Origin: Pseudomonas purpurea
Lineage (GTDB): Bacteria; Pseudomonadota; Gammaproteobacteria; Pseudomonadales; Pseudomonadaceae
Direction: 5' to 3'
DNA length: 64,000 nucleotides
Assembly: GCF_039908635.1 (NCBI RefSeq)
Contig: NZ_CP150918.1
Coordinates: forward strand, 5,100,001 to 5,164,000
The notes under the pieces are model-generated. The model saw only the letters and a program-made list of their open reading frames with translations. It ran no database searches and was not told the DNA's origin. Within the stretch, counting starts at the first letter, position 1. Each line of letters begins with the position of its first letter. Below, piece by piece: positions 56,984-64,000 of the stretch. Position numbers and translations under genes: made by a program.

Positions 56984-57620
56984 ACAGCTGATGGGCCTTG
57001 AGGCCCCAACCCCCAAGGATGTTGCGCCGACCACCGGCCCGCTCGGGCTTGGCCAGGGCAAAGCGGTGATCTTTGACACCACCCTCAAACTGCTGCTCGA
57101 CGAAAAAACCAGCGTCGTCATTCCCGGCACCCAGCAGATCTGGAGCGTCGGCACCGTCGACCTCGGCCAGTCGACCTGGCTGTCGCGCTACTACATGGAC
57201 GACGAGGATTACTGGCTACAGGTCCATACCACTGGGGCCATCGACGGCCAGGTTGAGTCGGTGATCCTGTTCAACTACCAGAGCTACGTCACCCTCACCA
57301 GCGAAGCCGAACTGCGCAGGCTCGCCGGACCGGACAGCAACATCGGCCTGGCGACCTACACCCACAACGGCGTCGAATACAGCCGCGAATGGGGCACCGA
57401 AACCGGCCAGACCGAACTGGTGGGCTTGCGCGAACAGGTCCGCAACCCGGATCAGTCCTACGTCGTGGAACACCGTTCGATGCTCTACGCCCGCGAGACC
57501 GGCCTCACCGACCGCCGTGAATTCCTGCTGTTCTCGGTCGAAGAAGATGCCGACGGCAGCATCAGCCTGAGCACCTCCCTGGGTATCTCGCTGTACACCA
57601 CCGACCTCAACACACTCTGA
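56970..57620 (+). CDS. yjfK: DUF2491 protein YjfK
   Basis: 216 residues. Begins MGWFKQLMGLE and contains GQGKAVIFDTTLKLLLDEKTSVVIPG, YYMDDEDYWLQVHTTG and REFLLFSVEEDADGSISLSTSLGI, the DUF2491 pattern of E. coli YjfK. No signal peptide, so cytosolic, perhaps at the membrane with PspA. Overlaps the ion-channel gene by 14 bases. The family always travels with yjfI/yjfJ-type genes, so is likely part of one machine. Molecular role unknown. Confidence 0.85.
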   Translation: MGWFKQLMGLEAPTPKDVAPTTGPLGLGQGKAVIFDTTLKLLLDEKTSVVIPGTQQIWSVGTVDLGQSTWLSRYYMDDEDYWLQVHTTGAIDGQVESVILFNYQSYVTLTSEAELRRLAGPDSNIGLATYTHNGVEYSREWGTETGQTELVGLREQVRNPDQSYVVEHRSMLYARETGLTDRREFLLFSVEEDADGSISLSTSLGISLYTTDLNTL

Positions 57621-57633
57621 AAAGGAAAAGCCC

Positions 57634-58062
57634 ATGCTAGAAGCACTCTCCATCTCGCTGAACCAAGCCGCTGTCCTGGGTTTTGTTTCGTACATCATCG
57701 GTGCCGCCGTGCTGTTCGCGATCTTCCAGTTCGCCTACACCCGCATCACCCCACACAAAGAGTTCGAGCTGATCCGCTCCGGCAACACCGCCGCCGCTAT
57801 CGCCCTGGCCGGTGCCATCATCGGTTTCGCGATCCCGGCGAGCAATGTGATTGCCTACTCGGTCAGCCTGCTGGACTTCGCGGTGTGGGCACTGATTGCC
57901 GCCGTGGTTCAACTGCTGGCATTCCTGATGACTACCCTGGTGCTCAAAGGCACTTCCGAGCGCATCCGCAACGGTGAAATTGCCTCGGCCATCTATGTCG
58001 CAGCCGTTGCCATCAGCGTGGGCCTGCTCAATGCCGCGTGCATGACCCCTTCGCAGAACTGA
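57634..58062 (+). CDS. yjfL: DUF350 membrane protein YjfL
   Basis: 142 residues with four hydrophobic segments: VLGFVSYIIGAAVLFAIFQFAY, NTAAAIALAGAIIGFAIP, LDFAVWALIAAVVQLLAFLMT and ASAIYVAAVAISVGLLNAACM. The repeated, internally symmetric pairs and the RITPHKEFELIRSGN loop are the DUF350 pattern (UPF0719). Inner-membrane protein of unknown function, 13 bases after yjfK, followed by yjfM 23 bases later. May be a partner of the PspA-like protein or of the channel. Confidence 0.88.
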   Translation: MLEALSISLNQAAVLGFVSYIIGAAVLFAIFQFAYTRITPHKEFELIRSGNTAAAIALAGAIIGFAIPASNVIAYSVSLLDFAVWALIAAVVQLLAFLMTTLVLKGTSERIRNGEIASAIYVAAVAISVGLLNAACMTPSQN

Positions 58063-58085
58063 TCGTGCCACGGAGAGAGACGTCG

Positions 58086-58814
58086 ATGAAACGCAGCAAG
58101 TACGTTCAACTGTCCCTGGCGGCGTCGGTCGCCATTGCAATATCCGGCTGCGAGCCGGCAGAAAAAACCTACGAGATACACAAGAAGTACAACTTCCAGT
58201 CCGTTCAGCAGTGCGCCGATGAAAAGCTTCCGGTCGACATCTGTTCTGACGCCTACATGAAGGCCATGGCCCAGCATCGAAGCATTACGCCGGTGTACGA
58301 CAACAAGGCCGATTGCGACGCCGACTTTGTCGCCGACTGGTGCCAGCAGGATTCCGCCGGCAAGTTCATCCCCAGGCTCGGCGGTTTCGAGCTGAGCGCC
58401 GATGGCGAGGTGACGCAAGCCGAAGTGGACGCGGCCAAGGCTAAATTGCCCGCGTCGGAAGCGACTGCCGCCGGGTCGGGAATCTCCGGCAGCAGCCTGC
58501 TGACCGGACTGCTGATCGGCAACATGCTCAGCAACAACCGCAACAGCTATTACTCCGAGCCGGTCTACAGGTATCGCGATGATCGCGGCAGCTACTCGTC
58601 CTCGACGCTCAGCCAGCGGGTCTCTTCAGGCTCGACCTTCAGCAGGTCCAACCAGGCGCGGTACGGTAGCAGTAGCAGTTACACCGACTCCATCACCCGC
58701 AGCAAGCCGGTGTCGGTTACGTCGTCCACCTCCCGTGGCGGCTTCGGCAGCCAGGCCAGCGCACGCAGTGGCTGGGGTGGATCGGGCAAGAGTTCTGGCG
58801 GTTCGAGCAGCTAA
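58086..58814 (+). CDS. yjfM: DUF1190 lipoprotein-like YjfM/YgiB
   Basis: 242 residues from the ATG at 58086, after GGAGAGAGACGTC; an upstream ATG at 58038 lies inside yjfL. The N-terminus (KYVQLSLAASVAIAISGCE) looks like a lipoprotein signal with Cys about residue 22. The DUF1190 core has FQSVQQCADEKLPVDICSDAYMKAMAQH and a second Cys-rich stretch. From about residue 165 the protein is a long Ser/Arg/Gly/Tyr-rich low-complexity tail ending GGSGKSSGGSSS. DUF1190 genes are typically next to ATP-grasp YgiC/YjfC genes, as here (12 bases apart). Confidence 0.85.
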   Translation: MKRSKYVQLSLAASVAIAISGCEPAEKTYEIHKKYNFQSVQQCADEKLPVDICSDAYMKAMAQHRSITPVYDNKADCDADFVADWCQQDSAGKFIPRLGGFELSADGEVTQAEVDAAKAKLPASEATAAGSGISGSSLLTGLLIGNMLSNNRNSYYSEPVYRYRDDRGSYSSSTLSQRVSSGSTFSRSNQARYGSSSSYTDSITRSKPVSVTSSTSRGGFGSQASARSGWGGSGKSSGGSSS

Positions 58815-58826
58815 GGGAACAGGGCC

Positions 58827-59985
58827 ATGAAGAAAATCCTCTGCGCAGAGCGTCACGACTGGAAACAGACCGCCGAACACCTCGGCTTTCTGTTTCACAC
58901 CATCGACGACGAACCCTACTGGGACGAGAGCGCGTATTACCAATTCACGCTCAAGCAGATCGAAAATGATCTCGAAGACCCCACCACCGAAATCCATGAG
59001 ATGTGCATGGACCTGGTCAGCCGGGTGGTGCAGAGCGAAGAACTGCTGGAGCGCCTGAGCATTCCGGCGCCCTTCTTCGACATGATTTGTACGTCATGGC
59101 GCGAAGGCCATCCGCACCTTTACGGTCGCCTGGACTTCTCCTACAACGGCCACGGCCCCGCCAAACTGCTGGAGCTCAACTACGACACGCCCACCAGCCT
59201 GTATGAAGCGGCGGCGTTCCAGTGGGGCTGGCTGGAGCAGTGCATCGAACGTGGCTTGCTGCCCGGCCACGCCGACCAGTTCAACAGCATCGACACCAAG
59301 CTGCACCAGGCCTTCGCGCAACTGCAGATCAAACAGCCTTTCTACTTCGCCTCGATGAAAGCCTCGGTCGAAGACAAAGGCACCACCGACTACTTGCGCC
59401 TGATCGCAGAGAAAGTCGGGATCGAGTCGCGCCACATCGACATCGAAGACATCGGCCTCAACAACGAAGGACGTTTCGTCGACCTCGAAGAGCGCTGGAT
59501 CCCCCACCTGTTCAAACTGCACGCCTGGGAATTCATTTTCCACGAGCCGTTTGGTGAGGCCATCGCCCAGAGCGACACGCAGTTTTTCGAACCGGCCCTG
59601 GAAGTCGATCATCTCCAACAAAGGCATCCTGCCCCTGCTGTGGGAGTTCAACAAAGGGCACCCGAACCTGCTTGCTTCGCACTTGGACGCTGACCCAGGC
59701 AAAGCCGTGCCCAAGGGCTGGGTACGCAAGCCGTTCTTCTCCCGCGAAGGTGCCAACATCGAGCTGCACACTCCCGATGGCAAAGTCGTGAAGGAAGGCG
59801 GACCGTACACCGACGCGCCGTTCATCCTCCAGGAGTTCGCCCCGCTGCCACAGTTTGGCGACAGCTTCACGCTGATCGGCTCCTGGGTGATCGGCGACCA
59901 GGCTGCCGGCATCGGCGTACGTGAAGACAACAGCCTGATCACCAAGGATTCGAGCCGGTTTCTGCCGCATCTGATTCTGGACTGA
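58827..59985 (+). CDS. yjfC: ATP-grasp glutathionylspermidine-synthase-like YjfC (one frameshift)
   Basis: Intended product about 385 residues, as for E. coli YjfC/YgiC. The first frame runs through LDFSYNGHGPAKLLELNYDTPTS and WIPHLFKLHAWEFIFHEP, then breaks at the GGCCC at 59594-59598. With one C removed it continues WKSIISNKGILPLLWEFNKGHPNLL, GWVRKPFFSREGANIEL and GSWVIGDQAAGIGVRED to the stop at 59985. The glutathionylspermidine synthetase C-domain is an ATP-grasp C-N ligase; family members without the N-terminal amidase probably ligate amines or peptides to a carboxylate. Paired with yjfM, suggesting the lipoprotein is the substrate (inference). Confidence 0.87.
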
Positions 59986-60000
59986 AAAACGTCGCCCGGC

Positions 60001-60021
60001 GGGCTAATGTCAGTCAGTTAA
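60001..60021 (+). repeat. Solo terminal repeat of the MITE-like element
   Basis: Matches the right end of the element at 45986-46280 at 20 of 21 positions (GGGCTAATGTCAGTCAGTTAA). It follows AAAAACGTCGCCCGGC directly after the yjfC stop, a half-terminator, so another insertion into a terminator is likely. No matching far end was found; REP sequence follows. Confidence 0.65.
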
Positions 60022-60030
60022 GTTAAATCT

Positions 60031-60121
60031 CTGTGGGAGCGAGCCTGCTCGCGAAAGCGGTGCATCAGCAAACATTGATGTTGAATGTGCCGACGTCTTC
60101 GCGAGCAAGCCCGCACCCACA
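60031..60121. repeat. REP pair between yjfC and ssb
   Basis: CTGTGGGAGCGAGCCTGCTCGCG at the left and an inverted copy at 60097-60120 with one change (CCCGCACCCAC), between convergent genes. Confidence 0.9.
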
Positions 60122-60161
60122 AAAAAAGGCCCGTCGCATCAAGCGACAGGCCTTTTTATTT
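60122..60161 (-). terminator. Terminator of ssb
   Basis: Read on the minus strand: GGCCTGTCGC - TTGAT - GCGACGGGCC followed by a run of T. T runs on both sides mean it may also stop plus-strand transcription. Confidence 0.88.
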
Positions 60162-60181
60162 AGAGCGAATGCAGCGGCAGA

Positions 60182-60709
60182 TCAGAACGGAATATCGTCA
60201 TCAAAGCTGTCGAAATCCGGAGCTGGCTGCGGTGCGGCCTGCTGTGGTGCCGGAGCCGAACGCTGTTGCGGAGCCGACTGCTGTGGACGAGGAGCCTGTT
60301 GGCGCGGGGCTGGAGCAGACTGCTGGTAGTTGTTACCGCCGCCCTGGCCCTGTTGGTCGCCCTGTGGACGGCCGCCCAGCAGTTGCATGGTGCCTTGCAT
60401 GTCGACCACGATTTCAGTGGTGTAACGCTTGATACCGTCTTTTTCCCACTCGCGGGTCTGCAGCTTGCCTTCGATGTAGACCTGCGAACCTTTACGCAGG
60501 TATTCGCCGGCGATTTCCGCCACTTTGCCGAACATCGATACACGGTGCCATTCGGTCTTCTCGACCTTCTGACCGGTTTGCTTGTCGGTCCATTGTTCGC
60601 TGGTCGCCAGACTCAGGTTGGTCACGGCGTTACCGTTAGGCAAGTAGCGAACTTCGGGATCCTGGCCGCAAGTGCCGACCAATATGACTTTGTTAACCCC
60701 ACGGGCCAT
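60182..60709 (-). CDS. ssb: Single-stranded DNA-binding protein
   Basis: 175 residues. The OB fold is clear ([58 protein letters not shown]), followed by a Gln/Pro/Ala-rich linker and the acidic tip DSFDDDIPF that recruits repair and replication proteins. Binds ssDNA as a tetramer during replication, repair and recombination. It lies nine bases after the MFS gene and is divergent from uvrA via that gene, the standard Pseudomonas order. The tip is intact. Confidence 0.98.
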   Translation of the reverse strand: MARGVNKVILVGTCGQDPEVRYLPNGNAVTNLSLATSEQWTDKQTGQKVEKTEWHRVSMFGKVAEIAGEYLRKGSQVYIEGKLQTREWEKDGIKRYTTEIVVDMQGTMQLLGGRPQGDQQGQGGGNNYQQSAPAPRQQAPRPQQSAPQQRSAPAPQQAAPQPAPDFDSFDDDIPF

Positions 60710-60718
60710 AACGTTCTC

Positions 60719-62116
60719 CTAGGCTTCGCACGCTGTCGGCGCCGGGTTGTTGACCAGGCGCTCAAGGGTCGTGCGATCCAATAGTTCGGTGTCCAATTTG
60801 ATGTAAATGGCCGCTTCGTCAGCAACCACCACTGCATCTGTTACCCCAACGACGGCCAGCAGGCGCTCGACCAGACCGGCTTCGCGGATCGCTTCGGGCG
60901 ATAACGGCAAGCGCAGGCTCGTCACATACGGGGGTTCGCGCATGGTAACAGCAAAGGCCAACCAGAGGGCAGCCAGACCTGCGCATCCCAGGAACACAAC
61001 CGACAAACCGCCATGCTGGAACAGCCAGCCGCCCATGATCCCGCCCAGTGCCGAACCGAGGAACTGACTGGTGGAATAAACCCCCATCGCCGTGCCTTTG
61101 CCGCCCGCCGGTGAAACCTTGCTGATCAGCGACGGTAACGAAGCTTCCAGCAGATTGAACGCAGTGAAGAACACCACCGTCCCAATCACCAGAGCCCGCA
61201 AGCTGTCGCCGAACTGCCAGAAGAATAGCTCAGTGAGCATCAGCGTCATCACGGCGCCGAGTAAAACTCGTTTCATTTTGCGTTTCTTCTCGCCGTAGAT
61301 AATGAACGGGATCATGGCGAAGAACGAAATCAGCAACGCGGTCAGGTACACCCACCAGTGCTGCTCTTTAGGCAACCCGGCTTTCTGGACCAGCGCCAAC
61401 GGCAACGCGACGAAGCTCGACATCAACATCGCGTGCAACACAAAAATGCCCAGGTCCAGGCGCAGCAGGTCCGGGTGCTTGAGCGTCGGCATCAATGCCT
61501 GACGGGCCACGCCGGACTCACGATGCTGCAACGGCCCGGTGGAGCGCGGCACCATGAAGGCCACGATCACAATGCCCACCAGCGCCATGCCGCCCGTGGC
61601 GAGGAACAACCCGGACAAACCAAAGGCACGGGTCAGCAACGGCCCGACCACCATCGCCACGGCGAACGACAGGCCGATGGTCATGCCGATCATCGCCATC
61701 GCCTTGGTGCGGTGCTGCTCGCGGGTCAGGTCTGACAGCAACGCCATGACCGCCGCCGAAATCGCCCCGGCACCTTGCAGGACTCGTCCGGCGATCACGC
61801 CCCAGATCGAATCGGCATTGGCCGCCAGCACACTGCCGAGGGCGAAGACGATCAACCCGAGGTAAATCACCGGCCGCCGACCGATACGGTCGGAAATGAT
61901 CCCGAACGGAATCTGGAAAAGCGCCTGGGTCAGACCGTAAGCGCCAATCGCCAGCCCGATCAGGGCCGGGGTCGCTCCCGCCAGGTCCATCCCATAGGTC
62001 GCCAGGACCGGCAACACCATGAACATGCCAAGCATACGGAAGGCAAACACCAGGGCCAGACCGCTTGCTGCGCGGGTCTCACTGCCACTCATGCGTTCGC
62101 TGTGGGGATCGTGCAT
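60719..62116 (-). CDS. MFS transporter with C-terminal YAM-like domain (YajR type)
   Basis: 465 residues. Twelve hydrophobic segments, with MFS motif [17 protein letters not shown] after helix 2 and [20 protein letters not shown] in helix 4. The last ~70 residues are soluble ([38 protein letters not shown]), with a beta-alpha-beta pattern like the ferredoxin-fold YAM domain of E. coli YajR. The alternative ATG at 62092 (MSGSETRA) would be shorter by eight residues. In Pseudomonas this gene regularly sits between uvrA and ssb. Substrate unknown; YajR-type proteins are drug/H+ antiporter relatives. Confidence 0.9.
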   Translation of the reverse strand: MHDPHSERMSGSETRAASGLALVFAFRMLGMFMVLPVLATYGMDLAGATPALIGLAIGAYGLTQALFQIPFGIISDRIGRRPVIYLGLIVFALGSVLAANADSIWGVIAGRVLQGAGAISAAVMALLSDLTREQHRTKAMAMIGMTIGLSFAVAMVVGPLLTRAFGLSGLFLATGGMALVGIVIVAFMVPRSTGPLQHRESGVARQALMPTLKHPDLLRLDLGIFVLHAMLMSSFVALPLALVQKAGLPKEQHWWVYLTALLISFFAMIPFIIYGEKKRKMKRVLLGAVMTLMLTELFFWQFGDSLRALVIGTVVFFTAFNLLEASLPSLISKVSPAGGKGTAMGVYSTSQFLGSALGGIMGGWLFQHGGLSVVFLGCAGLAALWLAFAVTMREPPYVTSLRLPLSPEAIREAGLVERLLAVVGVTDAVVVADEAAIYIKLDTELLDRTTLERLVNNPAPTACEA

Positions 62117-62305
62117 GGAAAAACCTCATGTGAACCGGCGGCGATTCTACCAGTCCCATCGAGGGAGGGGGTATATGCGGCGGTTTGCCGCGCACGTGTT
62201 CTGCATGCTTGTCAGACACCGTTCAGAAAGCATCATTTGATAGTGTGCATCCATCCAGTATTTGGCTTTATACTCCTGCCTTTACGCCCGCCGAGCGAGG
62301 CCACC

Positions 62306-64000
62306 TTGGACAAGATCCTGATTCGTGGGGCTCGAACCCACAACCTGAAGAACATCGACCTGACCCTGCCACGGGACAAACTGATCGTCATCACCGGCTT
62401 GTCCGGGTCCGGCAAGTCTTCCCTGGCGTTCGACACGCTGTACGCCGAAGGCCAGCGACGCTATGTCGAATCCCTGTCGGCCTACGCCCGCCAGTTCCTG
62501 TCGATGATGGAAAAACCCGACGTCGACACCATCGAAGGCCTGTCGCCGGCCATCTCCATCGAACAGAAATCCACCTCGCACAACCCCCGTTCGACGGTCG
62601 GCACCATTACCGAAATCTACGACTACCTGCGCCTGCTTTATGCACGCGTGGGTATTCCGCGTTGCCCGGATCACGACATCCCGCTGGAAGCGCAGACCGT
62701 CAGCCAGATGGTCGACCTGGTCCTCGCCGAACCGGAGGGCAGCAAGCTGATGCTGTTGGCGCCGGTCATCCGCGAGCGCAAAGGCGAGCACCTGTCGGTT
62801 TTCGAAGAGCTGCGCGCACAAGGGTTCGTCCGTGCCCGGATCAACGGCAAGCTCTATGAGCTGGACGAAGCGCCCAAGCTCGACAAGCAGAAAAAACATA
62901 CCATCGATGTCGTGGTCGACCGCTTCAAGGTTCGCGCCGACCTGCAACAACGCCTGGCCGAGTCGTTCGAGACCGCGCTGAAACTGGCAGATGGCATTGC
63001 GCTGGTCGCGCCGATGGACGACGAGCCGGGCGAAGAAATGATCTTCTCCGCACGCTTCGCCTGCCCGATCTGCGGCCATGCCATCAGCGAGCTGGAACCC
63101 AAGCTGTTCTCCTTCAACAACCCGGCGGGCGCATGCCCGACCTGCGATGGGCTGGGGGTCAAACAGTTCTTCGACATCAAACGGCTGGTCAATGGCGAAC
63201 TGACCCTGGCCGAAGGCGCAATACGCGGCTGGGACAGGCGTAATGTCTATTACTTCCAGATGCTCGGCTCACTGGCCGCCCATTACGGTTTCAGCCTGGA
63301 AGTGCCGTTCAACCAACTGCCGGCCGACCAGCAGAAAGTCATCCTGCACGGCAGCGGCACGCAGAACGTCGACTTCAAATACCTGAACGACCGCGGCGAC
63401 ATCGTCAAACGCTCGCACCCGTTCGAAGGCATCGTGCCGAACCTGGACCGTCGCTACCGCGAAACCGAGTCCGCCTCGGTACGCGAAGAGCTGGCCAAAT
63501 TCCTCAGCACCCAGCCATGCCCGGACTGCCGTGGCACACGCCTGCGCCGTGAAGCGCGGCATGTGTGGGTTGGCGAAAAAACGCTGCCCGCTGTCACCAA
63601 CCTGCCGATTGGCGATGCCTGCGACTACTTCGGCACGCTGAAGCTGACCGGCCGACGCGGCGAAATTGCCGACAAGATTCTCAAGGAAATCCGCGAGCGC
63701 TTGCAGTTCCTGGTCAACGTCGGCCTCGACTACCTGTCGCTGGACCGCAGTGCCGACACGCTGTCTGGCGGTGAAGCACAACGTATTCGCCTGGCCAGCC
63801 AGATCGGCGCCGGCCTGGTGGGCGTGTTGTACATCCTCGACGAACCGTCGATTGGCTTGCACCAGCGCGACAACGACCGCCTGCTGGGGACGCTCAAGCA
63901 TCTGCGGGACATCGGTAACACGGTGATCGTGGTCGAACACGACGAAGATGCAATTCGTCTGGCCGACTACGTTGTGGATATCGGCCCTGGCGCTGGCGTG
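62306..64000 (+). CDS. uvrA: Excinuclease ABC subunit A, 5' part
   Basis: 565 codons are present; the gene runs off the window (full length about 944). It starts at the TTG at 62306 ([18 protein letters not shown] follows), as is usual for pseudomonads. The first ATPase domain has Walker [13 protein letters not shown]; the first zinc module has CPICGHAIS and CPTCDGLG; then [10 protein letters not shown], and the ABC signature [14 protein letters not shown] with Walker [17 protein letters not shown]. UvrA dimers scan DNA for bulky lesions and load UvrB. No clear LexA box was seen in the 190-base region shared with the divergent MFS gene. Confidence 0.97.
   Translation, partial: MDKILIRGARTHNLKNIDLTLPRDKLIVITGLSGSGKSSLAFDTLYAEGQRRYVESLSAYARQFLSMMEKPDVDTIEGLSPAISIEQKSTSHNPRSTVGTITEIYDYLRLLYARVGIPRCPDHDIPLEAQTVSQMVDLVLAEPEGSKLMLLAPVIRERKGEHLSVFEELRAQGFVRARINGKLYELDEAPKLDKQKKHTIDVVVDRFKVRADLQQRLAESFETALKLADGIALVAPMDDEPGEEMIFSARFACPICGHAISELEPKLFSFNNPAGACPTCDGLGVKQFFDIKRLVNGELTLAEGAIRGWDRRNVYYFQMLGSLAAHYGFSLEVPFNQLPADQQKVILHGSGTQNVDFKYLNDRGDIVKRSHPFEGIVPNLDRRYRETESASVREELAKFLSTQPCPDCRGTRLRREARHVWVGEKTLPAVTNLPIGDACDYFGTLKLTGRRGEIADKILKEIRERLQFLVNVGLDYLSLDRSADTLSGGEAQRIRLASQIGAGLVGVLYILDEPSIGLHQRDNDRLLGTLKHLRDIGNTVIVVEHDEDAIRLADYVVDIGPGAGV

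Noticed and set aside
27812..60121. REP pairs considered as CRISPR-like repeats
   Set aside because: They are isolated inverted pairs of the known Pseudomonas REP core at scattered intergenic sites, not regularly spaced direct repeats.
62201..62215. CTG-N9-CAG near 62201 as a LexA box for uvrA
   Set aside because: The spacing is one short of the CTG-N10-CAG consensus and the inner CTGT/ACAG bases are absent.

Overview
The window is chromosomal DNA of a Pseudomonas, most likely of the P. fluorescens complex. The evidence is high GC, GC-ending codons, many inverted REP pairs of the 'GTGGGAGCGAGCTTGCTCGCGA' type, and a gene order that, from memory, matches the P. aeruginosa PAO1 segment ppa ... 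xseB-ispA-dxs ... ribA-pgpA-thiL-nusB-ribH-ribBA-ribE-ribD-nrdR ... PA4063-PA4069 (oprG). No rRNA, tRNA, CRISPR array or intact insertion sequence was seen.

Layout. 1-1.1 kb: end of an mtfA-like peptidase gene, then ppa. 1.1-9.4 kb: an accessory stretch with an S24-type phage-like repressor, a relBE toxin-antitoxin pair, a very large DUF4011/SF1-helicase/endonuclease-fold gene that resembles predicted single-gene anti-phage systems, and a small gene remnant. 9.5-11.3 kb: a membrane diguanylate cyclase and a DUF3828 exported protein. 11.3-21.5 kb: a six-gene envelope operon (magA-F, related to E. coli yfaA-yfaT-yfaS-yfaQ-yfaP) built round a bacterial alpha-2-macroglobulin. 21.7-24.1 kb: a Fic enzyme with two perfect inverted-repeat operator candidates, convergent with an MFS transporter. 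24.6-27.8 kb: xseB-ispA-dxs (isoprenoid precursors). 27.9-31.8 kb: btuB (B12 receptor), facing a coupled ribA-membrane protein-btuF-like set. 32-39 kb: periplasmic binding protein and the long riboflavin/NusB/ThiL/PgpA/NrdR gene set. 39-41.7 kb: lipoprotein, methyltransferase, CnoX-like thioredoxin-TPR protein. 41.8-45.1 kb: zinc-starvation locus with a Zur-box-like palindrome. 45.2-48.1 kb: oprG with an Anr-type promoter, then two nucleotide-sugar-type dehydrogenases. 48.4-52.8 kb: lhr helicase. 53-60 kb: a yjfI-pspA-rhomboid-K+ channel-yjfK-yjfL-yjfM-yjfC membrane-stress operon. 60.2-64 kb: ssb and a YajR-like MFS transporter, divergent from uvrA, which runs off the end.

Cross-cutting points. 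Four genes (mtfA, the helicase, the rhomboid gene, yjfC) are each broken by one single-base indel, every time inside a GGCCC-type C run. This looks more like systematic sequencing error than four pseudogenes, so those products are described as if whole. A 295-bp MITE-like element sits exactly in the loop of the oprG terminator, and a lone copy of its end lies just after the yjfC stop codon, again inside what looks like half a terminator.
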